The position numbers and the translations under genes are program-made. A stretch of DNA of 64,000 nt from Flavobacterium turcicum (GTDB taxonomy: Bacteria; Bacteroidota; Bacteroidia; Flavobacteriales; Flavobacteriaceae), in NCBI RefSeq assembly GCF_011365745.1, contig NZ_JAAOBY010000006.1, forward strand, positions 175,168-239,167, written 5' to 3'. Shown here in pieces: positions 17,082 through 24,425 of the stretch. How positions within the stretch are numbered: the stretch's first letter is position 1; each line of letters begins with the position of its first letter. The notes beneath the pieces are model-generated. The model did not search any database. It was not told the origin of the DNA and was given only the letters and a program-made list of their open reading frames with translations.

Positions 17082-17495
17082 ATGAAAAGAAATGCAACCG
17101 CCGTTTGGAAAGGCACTTTAAAAGAAGGAGCTGGTCACTTGAGTACGCAAAGCACTGTTTTGCAAAGTACACAATATTCATTTAAATCAAGGTTTGATGA
17201 AGGAGTAGGTACAAATCCCGAAGAATTGATTGCGGCAGCGCATTCAGGGTGTTTTACGATGCAATTAACCGCTTATATTTCAGAAGCTGGTTTTGCAATA
17301 GACCAAATAGAAACTAAGTGCGATATTGATTTTGTTGATGGAGCCATACAAACCTCTCATTTAACTGTGCAAGCAAAAGTACAAGATATAACCGAGGATG
17401 CTTTTCAAGAATTAGTGACAAAGGCAGAAAAAAACTGTCCGATTTCAAAGTTACTAAACGCAACTATATCAAGCACCGCTACACTTATCAAATAG
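17082..17495 (+). CDS. osmC: OsmC family peroxiredoxin
   Basis: 137 residues with the two redox cysteines of OsmC-type hydroperoxidases, Cys57 (AAAHSGCFTM) and Cys119 (KNCPISK), plus the upstream catalytic Glu region (NPEELI). These enzymes reduce organic hydroperoxides in the cytoplasm, usually with a lipoylated or thiol donor. Length and cysteine positions agree with OsmC and less with Ohr, whose cysteine spacing is similar, so the subfamily is likely but not certain. Single-gene unit with a clear promoter and a terminator at 17511-17550. Confidence 0.88.
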   Translation: MKRNATAVWKGTLKEGAGHLSTQSTVLQSTQYSFKSRFDEGVGTNPEELIAAAHSGCFTMQLTAYISEAGFAIDQIETKCDIDFVDGAIQTSHLTVQAKVQDITEDAFQELVTKAEKNCPISKLLNATISSTATLIK

Positions 17496-17510
17496 AACGA
17501 TTTATTTAAA

Positions 17511-17550
17511 AAAAAAGGCTCAAAATCAGTATGAATTTGAGCCTTTTTTT
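17511..17550. terminator. Hairpin terminator, osmC / SGNH hydrolase
   Basis: Stem AAAGGCTCAAA / TTTGAGCCTTT with T run on the plus strand and A run upstream, placed between convergent genes. Confidence 0.85.
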
Positions 17551-17557
17551 ATTGATT

Positions 17558-18238
17558 TTATTTCAAACTTCTTTCAATAGCTTTGGTTGCTAGTGGAGCC
17601 ATGGCTTGGTATCCTATTTTATTGGGATGCACACCATCTCCAGAATAAGCTAAAGGGAGTCCGTTGCGATCGTCTTTCATTGCGGTAAAATAATCGATGT
17701 ATTCAATTTGGTTCGCGTTGGCGTAGGTTTTCAGCATTGTATTAAGAGCAATAACTTTTTCAGCTGGATTTTGATTGGGTTTCCAAGGAAAATCGTTTGC
17801 AGGCAATACACTGCATAATATTACTTTGATGTTATGACTTTTAGCGAGTTCCGCCATCGAAAAGATGTTATCAGCAATCATTTCAATAGTTGATGGTCCT
17901 GTGTTACCTGCAATATCATTGATTCCTGCTAAAATATGCACTACTTCCGGTTTCAATGCAATAACATCTGCTCTAAAACGCACCAACATCTGTGGTGTGG
18001 TTTGTCCGCTAATGCCTCTGTTAATATAGTTTTTTCCTGAAAAAAAATCAGAATCTGTTGCGCTCCAAAATTCGGTTATGGAGTCGCCCATAAAAACAAT
18101 TCGTCCTTGGTTCTTGTTAGTAGTGACAAGTGCAGCGTTTTGTGACTGGTATTTACTGAAATTTGGCCAATCTTGACCTTGAGCGGTAGTTGTCATGACA
18201 AGTAAAATAAAAATTGGAATAAATTTGCTGATTTTCAT
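17558..18238 (-). CDS. SGNH/GDSL hydrolase family secreted esterase
   Basis: 226 residues from the chosen ATG 18238. It has a Sec signal peptide (about 1-21, ending AQGQ) and then the SGNH blocks: I 'FMGDSITEFW' (catalytic Ser), II 'NRGISGQT' (Gly), III 'LAGINDI' (Asn) and V 'SGDGVHPNKIGY' (Asp/His). It resembles the lipase_GDSL_2 group acting on acyl esters of glycans or lipids in the envelope. The substrate is not evident. An upstream ATG at 18256 would add six residues before the signal peptide. Convergent with osmC. Confidence 0.87.
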   Translation of the reverse strand: MKISKFIPIFILLVMTTTAQGQDWPNFSKYQSQNAALVTTNKNQGRIVFMGDSITEFWSATDSDFFSGKNYINRGISGQTTPQMLVRFRADVIALKPEVVHILAGINDIAGNTGPSTIEMIADNIFSMAELAKSHNIKVILCSVLPANDFPWKPNQNPAEKVIALNTMLKTYANANQIEYIDYFTAMKDDRNGLPLAYSGDGVHPNKIGYQAMAPLATKAIERSLK

Positions 18239-18281
18239 AAATATAAAGGTTTGCAAAAATTACTGTTGTAGATGGTCACTA

Positions 18282-19169
18282 TTAATCAAACAAGTCAGAT
18301 GATAGGTATCTGTCGCCGCGGTCACAAATAATGGCTACAATCACTCCAGATTCGATTGATTCGGCAATTTTACAAGCAGCCGCTACCGAGCCGCCACTAC
18401 TCATACCCGCAAATATGCCTTCTTCTCGTGCCAAACGTTTGGTCATAGCTCTCGCTTCTGCTTCTGTAATTTCAATTGTAACATCAACTTTACTTGCATC
18501 GAAAATTTTCGGCAAGTATTCTTGAGGCCATTTTCTAATACCCGGAATTTGAGATCCATCGCTTGGTTGCGCGCCCACAATTTGAATAGCTGGATTTTGC
18601 TCTTTCAAGAAGGTTGAGGTTCCAATGATTGTTCCCGTTGTTCCCATGGCCGCCACAAAATGAGTTACGGTTCCTTCGGTATCGCGCCAAACTTCTGGTC
18701 CAGTGGTATTGTAGTGTGCTTTCCAGTTGTCATCATTGGCAAATTGGTTTAGCATAACATAGCCGCCTTCTGCTACTTTTTGGTCTGCATAATCTCTTGA
18801 GCCAATGATTCCCGTTTCGGCTGGAGTTAAGGTAACCGTCGCTCCATAAGCTCTCATCGTAAGAGTTCTCTCAATTGTGGAGTCTTCTGGCAGTACTAGT
18901 TCAATTTCAATATTAAAAAGTTGCGCTATCATAGCTAATGCAATTCCGGTGTTGCCACTTGTAGCTTCAATAAGCTTGTCGCCTTTTTTGATGTCACCGC
19001 GATCTAGTGCCGCTTTGATCATATTGTAAGCAGCTCGGTCTTTTACACTACCGCCAGGATTATTTCCTTCTAACTTTAATAAAAGTTTGACGTTTTTATT
19101 TTTTACTAAGTGACTTGATTCGACTAAAGGCGTGTTGCCAATTAATTGAAGTAAGGGGTATGCTTTCAT
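18282..19169 (-). CDS. cysM: Cysteine synthase B (O-acetylserine sulfhydrylase)
   Basis: 295 residues from ATG 19169 (MKAYPLLQL). A PLP fold-type II enzyme with the Schiff-base lysine in PGGSVKDRAA, the phosphate-binding ATSGNTG loop and the active-site SSGGS near the C-terminus. It makes cysteine from O-acetylserine and sulfide or thiosulfate. The sequence pattern ('EDSTIERTLTMRAYGA', 'PSDGSQIPGIRKWP') is that of CysM and differs from the CysK at 29185-30102. A possible promoter with an inverted repeat lies about 150 bases upstream. Confidence 0.9.
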   Translation of the reverse strand: MKAYPLLQLIGNTPLVESSHLVKNKNVKLLLKLEGNNPGGSVKDRAAYNMIKAALDRGDIKKGDKLIEATSGNTGIALAMIAQLFNIEIELVLPEDSTIERTLTMRAYGATVTLTPAETGIIGSRDYADQKVAEGGYVMLNQFANDDNWKAHYNTTGPEVWRDTEGTVTHFVAAMGTTGTIIGTSTFLKEQNPAIQIVGAQPSDGSQIPGIRKWPQEYLPKIFDASKVDVTIEITEAEARAMTKRLAREEGIFAGMSSGGSVAAACKIAESIESGVIVAIICDRGDRYLSSDLFD

Positions 19170-19476
19170 TGGATATAATTTGTAATGCACTTTTTATCTT
19201 TCATTTTACTCATAGCAATTGTAAAGTCATCTTCAACTTTTGAGAGATGATTTGGTCTATTTTATTTGAAAGATTTTTTGACTTGCTTTTATTTTTAAAA
19301 TTTAGATCGTTGCGATCTTTTGCAAAGGTATTGAACAATTTTTATACAGCCGTACGCTTATGCAAAAAGTGAAACACGAATTCAATTCAATTTGTTAAAA
19401 AAGGTCTTTACAATCAAAAAGAATCTGTGCGTATGCGAATAAATTGCGCGGCAAGTTTTTCTCGAAAAAATGAATT
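19170..19476. other. Gene-free stretch upstream of cysM
   Basis: Holds a minus-strand -7 box TACCTTTG at 19323-19330 and an inverted repeat AGATCG-TTG-CGATCT at 19304-19318, just past the predicted transcription start. No coding frame is supported. Confidence 0.5.
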
Positions 19477-19764
19477 TTAAAAATGTTTGTAGTAATAACC
19501 AGCTATCATTATCGATACGTTAATGACCGCTAAAACAAAAATCATTTTTGAGTAATTCCCTTTTTTATGAACAGCATTTAGAAGTAGCGAAGCAATGAAA
19601 ATTAAGCTCGTAAAAATGGCTGGATACATTTTGAAAGAGGCTTGAAATTCTCCTTGTAATAGCAAGAATAAACTGCGCTGAAAACCGCAACCCAAACACT
19701 CAATTCCAAAGAGTGTTTTGCTTAAACAAGGTAACATGAATTTTTGTATTTCTTCGAGTTTCAT
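19477..19764 (-). CDS. DUF2752 domain membrane protein
   Basis: 95 residues from ATG 19764. The DUF2752 hallmark 'CLGCGFQRSLFLLLQGEF' (CxxCGxxR) sits near residue 26, followed by two hydrophobic segments. The family is widespread in Bacteroidota and is of unknown function. A longer frame reaching 19977 exists, but its extra 71 residues run antisense through the divergent gene and are unlike the family. The promoter must lie in the 91-base gap to the gene at 19856. Confidence 0.8.
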   Translation of the reverse strand: MKLEEIQKFMLPCLSKTLFGIECLGCGFQRSLFLLLQGEFQASFKMYPAIFTSLIFIASLLLNAVHKKGNYSKMIFVLAVINVSIMIAGYYYKHF

Positions 19765-19855
19765 ATGGTACAATAGTACAAAAAAAAGAGAAACTTTTTT
19801 GAGAATAAAGGAGGCAATTTTAAATTCAGTACTTTTGGAAACTGATATTTTAAAG

Positions 19856-20041
19856 ATGAAAAAAATAGTACTTCTGATAATGGCGGTTGCAATAGCAGTA
19901 GCTTTCAACGAACAGGTGAGCAAAGAAAAAAACGTGTACATAATGGTGGTTGCAATTCTAGTTTTCATGTTTGGCATGATGCGATTAAGCGCTAAAACAC
20001 CAAGTAAAAATCAAGATAAAAAAGAAGAGCATGATAACTAA
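19856..20041 (+). CDS. Small two-segment membrane protein
   Basis: 61 residues from ATG 19856: a hydrophobic start (about 3-17), a short polar loop, a second segment (about 27-43) and a Lys/Glu-rich tail. Not recognised. It overlaps the Smr-domain gene by 11 bases, so the two are probably translated from one message. A longer in-frame extension from 19718 overlaps the divergent DUF2752 gene and is unlikely. Confidence 0.66.
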   Translation: MKKIVLLIMAVAIAVAFNEQVSKEKNVYIMVVAILVFMFGMMRLSAKTPSKNQDKKEEHDN

Positions 20042-20582
20042 AGGCGATCGAGTAGAGGTATTAGATGATGCCATCAGCGGACGCGTGTTGAGCGTTCAAA
20101 ATAACCAAGTTACAATAGAAACTGAGGATGGTTTTACGATGACATTTTTTGTCAATGAAGTTATTAAAGTAAACGATTCCAATAATTTACTTAATGATAT
20201 TAAAAGAATTAATGTAAGTGAGATTGCGAAGGAAAAAGAAATTCCAAAACCGAGAAGTTTTGTAAAAGAAAAGAAATCGAAGCACGAAATTGCCGCTCCA
20301 GAATTCGATTTACACATCGAAAAGTTGGTCCCGAACAAACGTGGTATGTCAAATTATGATATCTTGACCTTGCAAACAGAAACGGCCAAGAGGCATATTG
20401 AATTTGCAATCAGAAACAGAATTCCGAGAATCATTTTTATTCACGGAGTTGGTGAAGGAATTTTAAAATCGGAGTTGGATTTTTTGCTGGGTCGCTATGA
20501 TAACATCGATTTTAGAGATGCCAATTATCAAAAATATGGCTTAGGTGCAACTGAAGTTTTTATCAAGCAAAGTGCGATGTAA
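20031..20582 (+). CDS. Smr (MutS2 C-terminal) domain protein
   Basis: 183 residues. The N-terminal 50 residues form a small SH3-like barrel (GDRVEVLDDAISGRVL), followed by a charged linker. A C-terminal Smr domain (about 92-180) carries the DLHIEKL motif and 'IHGVGEGILKSEL', residues linked to nicking or RNA-cleavage activity in Smr domains. This stand-alone form resembles the tail of MutS2 without its ATPase. The role could be RNA or DNA processing, perhaps ribosome rescue as for SmrB-type proteins, but that is inference. Overlaps the upstream small membrane gene by 11 bases. Confidence 0.85.
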   Translation: MITKGDRVEVLDDAISGRVLSVQNNQVTIETEDGFTMTFFVNEVIKVNDSNNLLNDIKRINVSEIAKEKEIPKPRSFVKEKKSKHEIAAPEFDLHIEKLVPNKRGMSNYDILTLQTETAKRHIEFAIRNRIPRIIFIHGVGEGILKSELDFLLGRYDNIDFRDANYQKYGLGATEVFIKQSAM

Positions 20583-20610
20583 AAGCTTTTTTATTGTTTT
20601 TTTAGAGCAT

Positions 20611-20672
20611 AAAAAAAAATCCCAAATTCTAGTTTTATGGTATTAAATACCTCCTAGAATTTAGGATTTTTT
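20611..20672. terminator. Bidirectional terminator after the Smr gene
   Basis: Long imperfect stem (AAATCCCAAATTCTAG / CTAGAATTTAGGATTT) with A and T runs on either side, between convergent genes. Confidence 0.78.
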
Positions 20673-20711
20673 AGCTCAAAAAAGCAGTGTTTTTTTAACC
20701 GATTTTCACTC

Positions 20712-21659
20712 TTAATTTGTGGTTAAAAGTTCGCCATAAATGTAATTGTCACCCAGTAAAAAATCATTATTTCCTTTCTTCATTTTGACCTTTTTTAATA
20801 CAATCGTATGTTTAAATCCGTTACCAAAAGAGGTTGTTGTCACTTCAATTATTCCGCTAGTATTGGCAACTCCAGTTACGCCTAACCACTCTTCATTCAC
20901 TACCGGTGTAGTAGGATAAGTAGTGTTGCAGAAGTAGTCGTCAGTTAATAAACCGCCAAATAATCGGTAAGTAAGTTTGTTTGTTGTAGTACTAATTAAT
21001 GCTGTTCTTGGAGTATTTAAAGGTGTCGGTGTATTGCTTATCAGGCTTGGGTCGATGTCCAAAATTAGCGCTTCAGCACTATTTCTGTCGTACAATTGTT
21101 TGGATGTTGGGCATTGCTTTAATACTTTGGTGAATGAAAATGGCAAAGGTGTTGCGGTAGTTTTGTAGTCTCCAAAAAAGAATGTTGGATACGTTTGGGG
21201 AGCACTATCAGTCTTTGTAAATTCGATGTTTTTAAAGCTGATGTTGTGATTATATCCTGTAATTCTATTGCTGTTATCCGTAGTATTTGGTTCCTTATTG
21301 GCTTTTGTATTGATCACTATTATTCCTTTTGTGGCAATCCACTCGTTTATGACAATAGGTGTCGCAGGAGGTATGGTTTCGCATAGCGTTGCTGATGTCA
21401 CTGGTCCGTTATAAAAACGATAAAGCACGCGATTAGAAGAGTTGATCGTGATTTCTTGACTTCCTTCTTCAGTAGGAAACGTAATACCACTGGCATCAAA
21501 AATCAAAGCCTCATTATCTTTTGTTTTATAGATGATGTTGTTGGTAGTACATTTGGTAGGTGTACCATCTTCAAAACTAATGTCTTCAATAACTATATCT
21601 CCGTCATCACAGCTGTTAAACAGCAGGGCTAGCGTTACTAGGCTCAATATTTTTTTCAT
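20712..21659 (-). CDS. Lipoprotein with two tandem homologous domains
   Basis: 315 residues with a lipoprotein signal ending at Cys17 (LFNSC) and an Asp-rich mature start, as in surface-sorted Bacteroidota lipoproteins. The mature part contains two related modules, about 40-165 and 185-315. Each has '(N/A)EALI(F/L)D', a 'YR(F/L)(Y/F)(N/G)G' strand, a 'C-x3-(I/Y)P-x-TP' turn, 'NEW(I/L)' and an 'I-x-F/V-K-x-(I/V)' strand ending near FFGDY/LLGDN. No known family recognised. A single-gene unit. Confidence 0.72.
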   Translation of the reverse strand: MKKILSLVTLALLFNSCDDGDIVIEDISFEDGTPTKCTTNNIIYKTKDNEALIFDASGITFPTEEGSQEITINSSNRVLYRFYNGPVTSATLCETIPPATPIVINEWIATKGIIVINTKANKEPNTTDNSNRITGYNHNISFKNIEFTKTDSAPQTYPTFFFGDYKTTATPLPFSFTKVLKQCPTSKQLYDRNSAEALILDIDPSLISNTPTPLNTPRTALISTTTNKLTYRLFGGLLTDDYFCNTTYPTTPVVNEEWLGVTGVANTSGIIEVTTTSFGNGFKHTIVLKKVKMKKGNNDFLLGDNYIYGELLTTN

Positions 21660-21801
21660 TTCTTTCGTCTATTTGTAACAAAAATATAATTTTTAATCTG
21701 TATCGAATCGATTCCGTTTCAAAATTCCCATTTTTAACAAGATATTGTGTTAAGTGAATGTTTATTTGACCTCAATAGTTTGCTGTTACAAAGGAGTTCG
21801 C

Positions 21802-21835
21802 TTGCGGATTTAGCCAACATAAATGAGTATCTTTG
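21802..21835 (+). promoter_or_regulatory. Promoter of rarD
   Basis: TTG at 21802-21804, a 23-base spacer and TATCTTTG at 21828-21835. The ATG at 21855 follows 19 bases later, which rules out an upstream start for the gene. Confidence 0.65.
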
Positions 21836-21854
21836 CACTTATTATATATCTTAC

Positions 21855-22754
21855 ATGGGACGAAATACTTATTATGCGGCGGCCTTTTCGGCTTTCTTTA
21901 TTTGGGGTTTTTTTAGTTTTGCTCTCAAACCTTTGCAAGATTATCCCTCACTCGATATATTGTTTTACCGCGTTTTTTTTAGTGTAGCTACAATGATTTT
22001 GATCAACGTACTTTTTAGGAGAAAAGTAGTTGTACAAAATTGGTATTATTTGCGTTCGTTGCCCTTGGCGGAGCGGCGCAATGCAATTGTGATGACCTTG
22101 GGTGGAGCTGTTTTTTTATCAAGCAATTGGTTCATTTATATTTTTGTAATGAATCATGTTAGTGTTAATGCGGCTTCATTAGCCTATCTAATTTGTCCTA
22201 TATTGACGACTGTATTCGCCTATTTTTTACTCAAAGAGCAACTAAGTAAGTGGCAATGGTTTGCTGTTTTTATCAGTTTTGTGAGTTGCCTATTGTTGGG
22301 TTATGGTCATTTTAGTGCTATTTTTTATAGCCTTCTAACAGCGGCTACTTATGCGTTTTATATTATTAGTCAACGAAAAAATACTGCCATTGATAAGTTT
22401 TTTGGACTTACTTTACAACTAAGTTTTACTGCGCTGATTTTGGCTCCCTTTTATCCTACTTATAGTGGAGCTGTTCCTACTGAACCATTGTTTTACGGGT
22501 GCATGGCACTAATTGTTGTGTTTTTTACGGTTATTCCCTTGTTTTTAAATTTATATGCACTTAAAGGAATAAGTTCTTCGGCAGTTGGAATCATGATTTA
22601 TATTAATCCAATCATCAATTTTTTACTAGCTATTTTTTATTACAAAGAACAAGTAAGCTTCGTACAACTATTTTCGTATTTCCTAATTTTGGTTTCGATT
22701 GTAGTTTTTAATGAAAAGTTATTGTTTGTAAAAAAGAAATCCAGTTTGGTATAA
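21855..22754 (+). CDS. rarD: EamA family transporter RarD
   Basis: 299 residues from ATG 21855, with ten predicted membrane segments in two five-helix EamA halves. 'AAFSAFFIWGFFSF', 'YRVFFS' and 'LTLGGAVFLSSNWFIYIFVMNHV'-like blocks match RarD (chloramphenicol-sensitivity protein) rather than generic DMT exporters. It sits in the inner membrane and the substrate is unknown. Start choice: in-frame codons as far back as 21747 lie upstream of or inside the promoter. Followed 37 bases later by a cysteine desulfurase gene in the same direction. Confidence 0.86.
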   Translation: MGRNTYYAAAFSAFFIWGFFSFALKPLQDYPSLDILFYRVFFSVATMILINVLFRRKVVVQNWYYLRSLPLAERRNAIVMTLGGAVFLSSNWFIYIFVMNHVSVNAASLAYLICPILTTVFAYFLLKEQLSKWQWFAVFISFVSCLLLGYGHFSAIFYSLLTAATYAFYIISQRKNTAIDKFFGLTLQLSFTALILAPFYPTYSGAVPTEPLFYGCMALIVVFFTVIPLFLNLYALKGISSSAVGIMIYINPIINFLLAIFYYKEQVSFVQLFSYFLILVSIVVFNEKLLFVKKKSSLV

Positions 22755-22791
22755 CAATGTTATTTATTTGACCCAATTAGTATCTATCACC

Positions 22792-23916
22792 ATGAATAAA
22801 GTATATCTCGATAATGCTGCTACCAGCGCCTTAAGACCTGAAGTAATTCAAGAAATGACCCGTGTTTTGACCCAAGAATATGGTAATCCATCGTCTACGC
22901 ATAGTTCTGGTAGATCTGCCAAAAACACCTTAGAATTAGCTCGAAAATCGATTGCAAAAAACTTAAATGCAACAGCGCAAGAGATTATTTTTACTTCAGG
23001 TGGTACCGAAGGAAACAATTGGATTATTCGATCGGCGGTGCGTGATTTAAAAATAACCCGTATTATAACCAGTAAAATTGAGCATCATGCGGTTTTACAT
23101 GCAGTTTTGGCATTGCAAAATGAATTTAAAATTCAAGTTGATTACGTGAATTTACAAGCCGATGGGAGTGTAGATTTGACTCATTTAGTTGAATTACTTA
23201 GTCAGGAACGCAAAACCCTCGTAAGTTTAATGCATGTAAATAATGAAATTGGTAGCATACTTGATTTATATCGTGTGGGTGTAATATGCCTAGAGCATTC
23301 TGCTTTGTTTCATACCGATGCAGTACAGTCAGTAGGGAAATTACCGATTGATGTGAGTCAGTTGCCTATTGATTTTTTAGTTGCAAGTGCCCATAAGTTT
23401 CATGGTCCAAAAGGTGTGGGCTTTGCTTTTATTCGCAAAAATTCGGGATTGCAACCACTTTTTTTTGGAGGTGAACAGGAAAAAGGCTTGCGTGCAGGTA
23501 CTGAGGCTTTGCATCAAATTGCTGGTATGGCGCATGCCTTGACCTTGAGTTATGAGAGTTTAAGCGAGGATGAACAGCATATAAAATTGCTTAAATCCTA
23601 TTTACTGAAATCACTTGAAGATTCGTTTCCGGGTGTTAGAGTAAATGGACCAGCAGAAGGTTTACATACGGTTGTAAATATCCTGCTACCTTTTTCAGAA
23701 AGTAAAACGGCGATGATTTTATTTCATTTGGATATGAAAGGTATTGCTGTTTCGCGCGGTAGTGCTTGTCAATCGGGTAGTATTAAGCCTTCGCATGTGT
23801 TGGCAGAACTACTTACGGGTGAGGATCTAAAAAAGCCAAGTTTGCGTGTTTCGATGAGTCATTATAATACCAAAGAAGATATAGATCTATTTGTAAAAGC
23901 TTTGCAAGCTATTTGA
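22792..23916 (+). CDS. Cysteine desulfurase (NifS/IscS-like)
   Basis: 374 residues from ATG 22792 (MNKVYLDNAATS). A PLP class V enzyme with the PLP-lysine in ASAHKFHGPKG and the active-site cysteine in SRGSACQSGS on a loop of IscS-like length. It takes sulfur from cysteine to a persulfide for Fe-S cluster or tRNA thiolation pathways. No iscU, sufU or tRNA thiouridylase is adjacent, so the acceptor is unclear. It is distinct from the SufS type, which has a shorter loop. Probably co-transcribed with rarD. A terminator follows. Confidence 0.88.
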   Translation: MNKVYLDNAATSALRPEVIQEMTRVLTQEYGNPSSTHSSGRSAKNTLELARKSIAKNLNATAQEIIFTSGGTEGNNWIIRSAVRDLKITRIITSKIEHHAVLHAVLALQNEFKIQVDYVNLQADGSVDLTHLVELLSQERKTLVSLMHVNNEIGSILDLYRVGVICLEHSALFHTDAVQSVGKLPIDVSQLPIDFLVASAHKFHGPKGVGFAFIRKNSGLQPLFFGGEQEKGLRAGTEALHQIAGMAHALTLSYESLSEDEQHIKLLKSYLLKSLEDSFPGVRVNGPAEGLHTVVNILLPFSESKTAMILFHLDMKGIAVSRGSACQSGSIKPSHVLAELLTGEDLKKPSLRVSMSHYNTKEDIDLFVKALQAI

Positions 23917-23942
23917 TCAACTTTATTTTACTTTTAAAATAG

Positions 23943-23991
23943 AAAAGCTTTTTTCAATGGACATTTTTGTAATCCTTTGAAAAAAGCTTTT
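23943..23991. terminator. Bidirectional hairpin after the cysteine desulfurase
   Basis: 15-bp stem (AAAAGCTTTTTTCAA / TTGAAAAAAGCTTTT) with a 19-base loop between convergent genes. Confidence 0.75.
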
Positions 23992-24038
23992 TTAAATAAA
24001 AGAGATCTGAAAACCTACAAATTTTAACTAACGCGATA

Positions 24039-24425
24039 TTATAAAATAAGCTTTTGCAACTCTTCCATAGTAATTGGTTTTACTAGATAGTTGCTTACAG
24101 CATCATAACTTTTTGCTTTTTCAACATCTGCTGGATCTATAGAGCTAGTCATGATGTATATGGTAATGGGATTCGCACTAGGAATTTTTGTGAATTCATC
24201 TAAAAATTTCCAACCATCCCAAATTGGCATATTCAAATCTAAAAGGATGAGATCGGGTAATTTTTTATCGGCTAAAATAATGGCTTCTAGGTGGTCAAAG
24301 GCTTCCTTTCCGTTTCTAAAAATCATAAAACTTTCGCAAAAGTCAGCAATCTCCATGATTCGTTTTGTTCCAAAAACAAAAATTGGATCATCATCTATAA
24401 TACAGGCAATATCTATCTTAGGCAT
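24039..24425 (-). CDS. Stand-alone response regulator receiver protein
   Basis: 128 residues, only a CheY-like receiver. It has an acidic pocket at Asp11-Asp13, phospho-acceptor Asp63 (LLDLNMP), switch Thr93 and Lys116 (LVKPIT). Without an output domain it must act through protein contacts or a phosphorelay. The ATG overlaps the end of the multi-PAS kinase by 8 bases, making that kinase its obvious phosphodonor. The C-terminus stops right after the last receiver helix. Confidence 0.9.
   Translation of the reverse strand: MPKIDIACIIDDDPIFVFGTKRIMEIADFCESFMIFRNGKEAFDHLEAIILADKKLPDLILLDLNMPIWDGWKFLDEFTKIPSANPITIYIMTSSIDPADVEKAKSYDAVSNYLVKPITMEELQKLIL

Noticed and set aside
19765..19977. 71-residue N-terminal extension of the DUF2752 gene
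   Set aside because: It runs antisense through the divergent small membrane gene and its promoter, and is unlike DUF2752 proteins, which start near residue MKLEEIQ.
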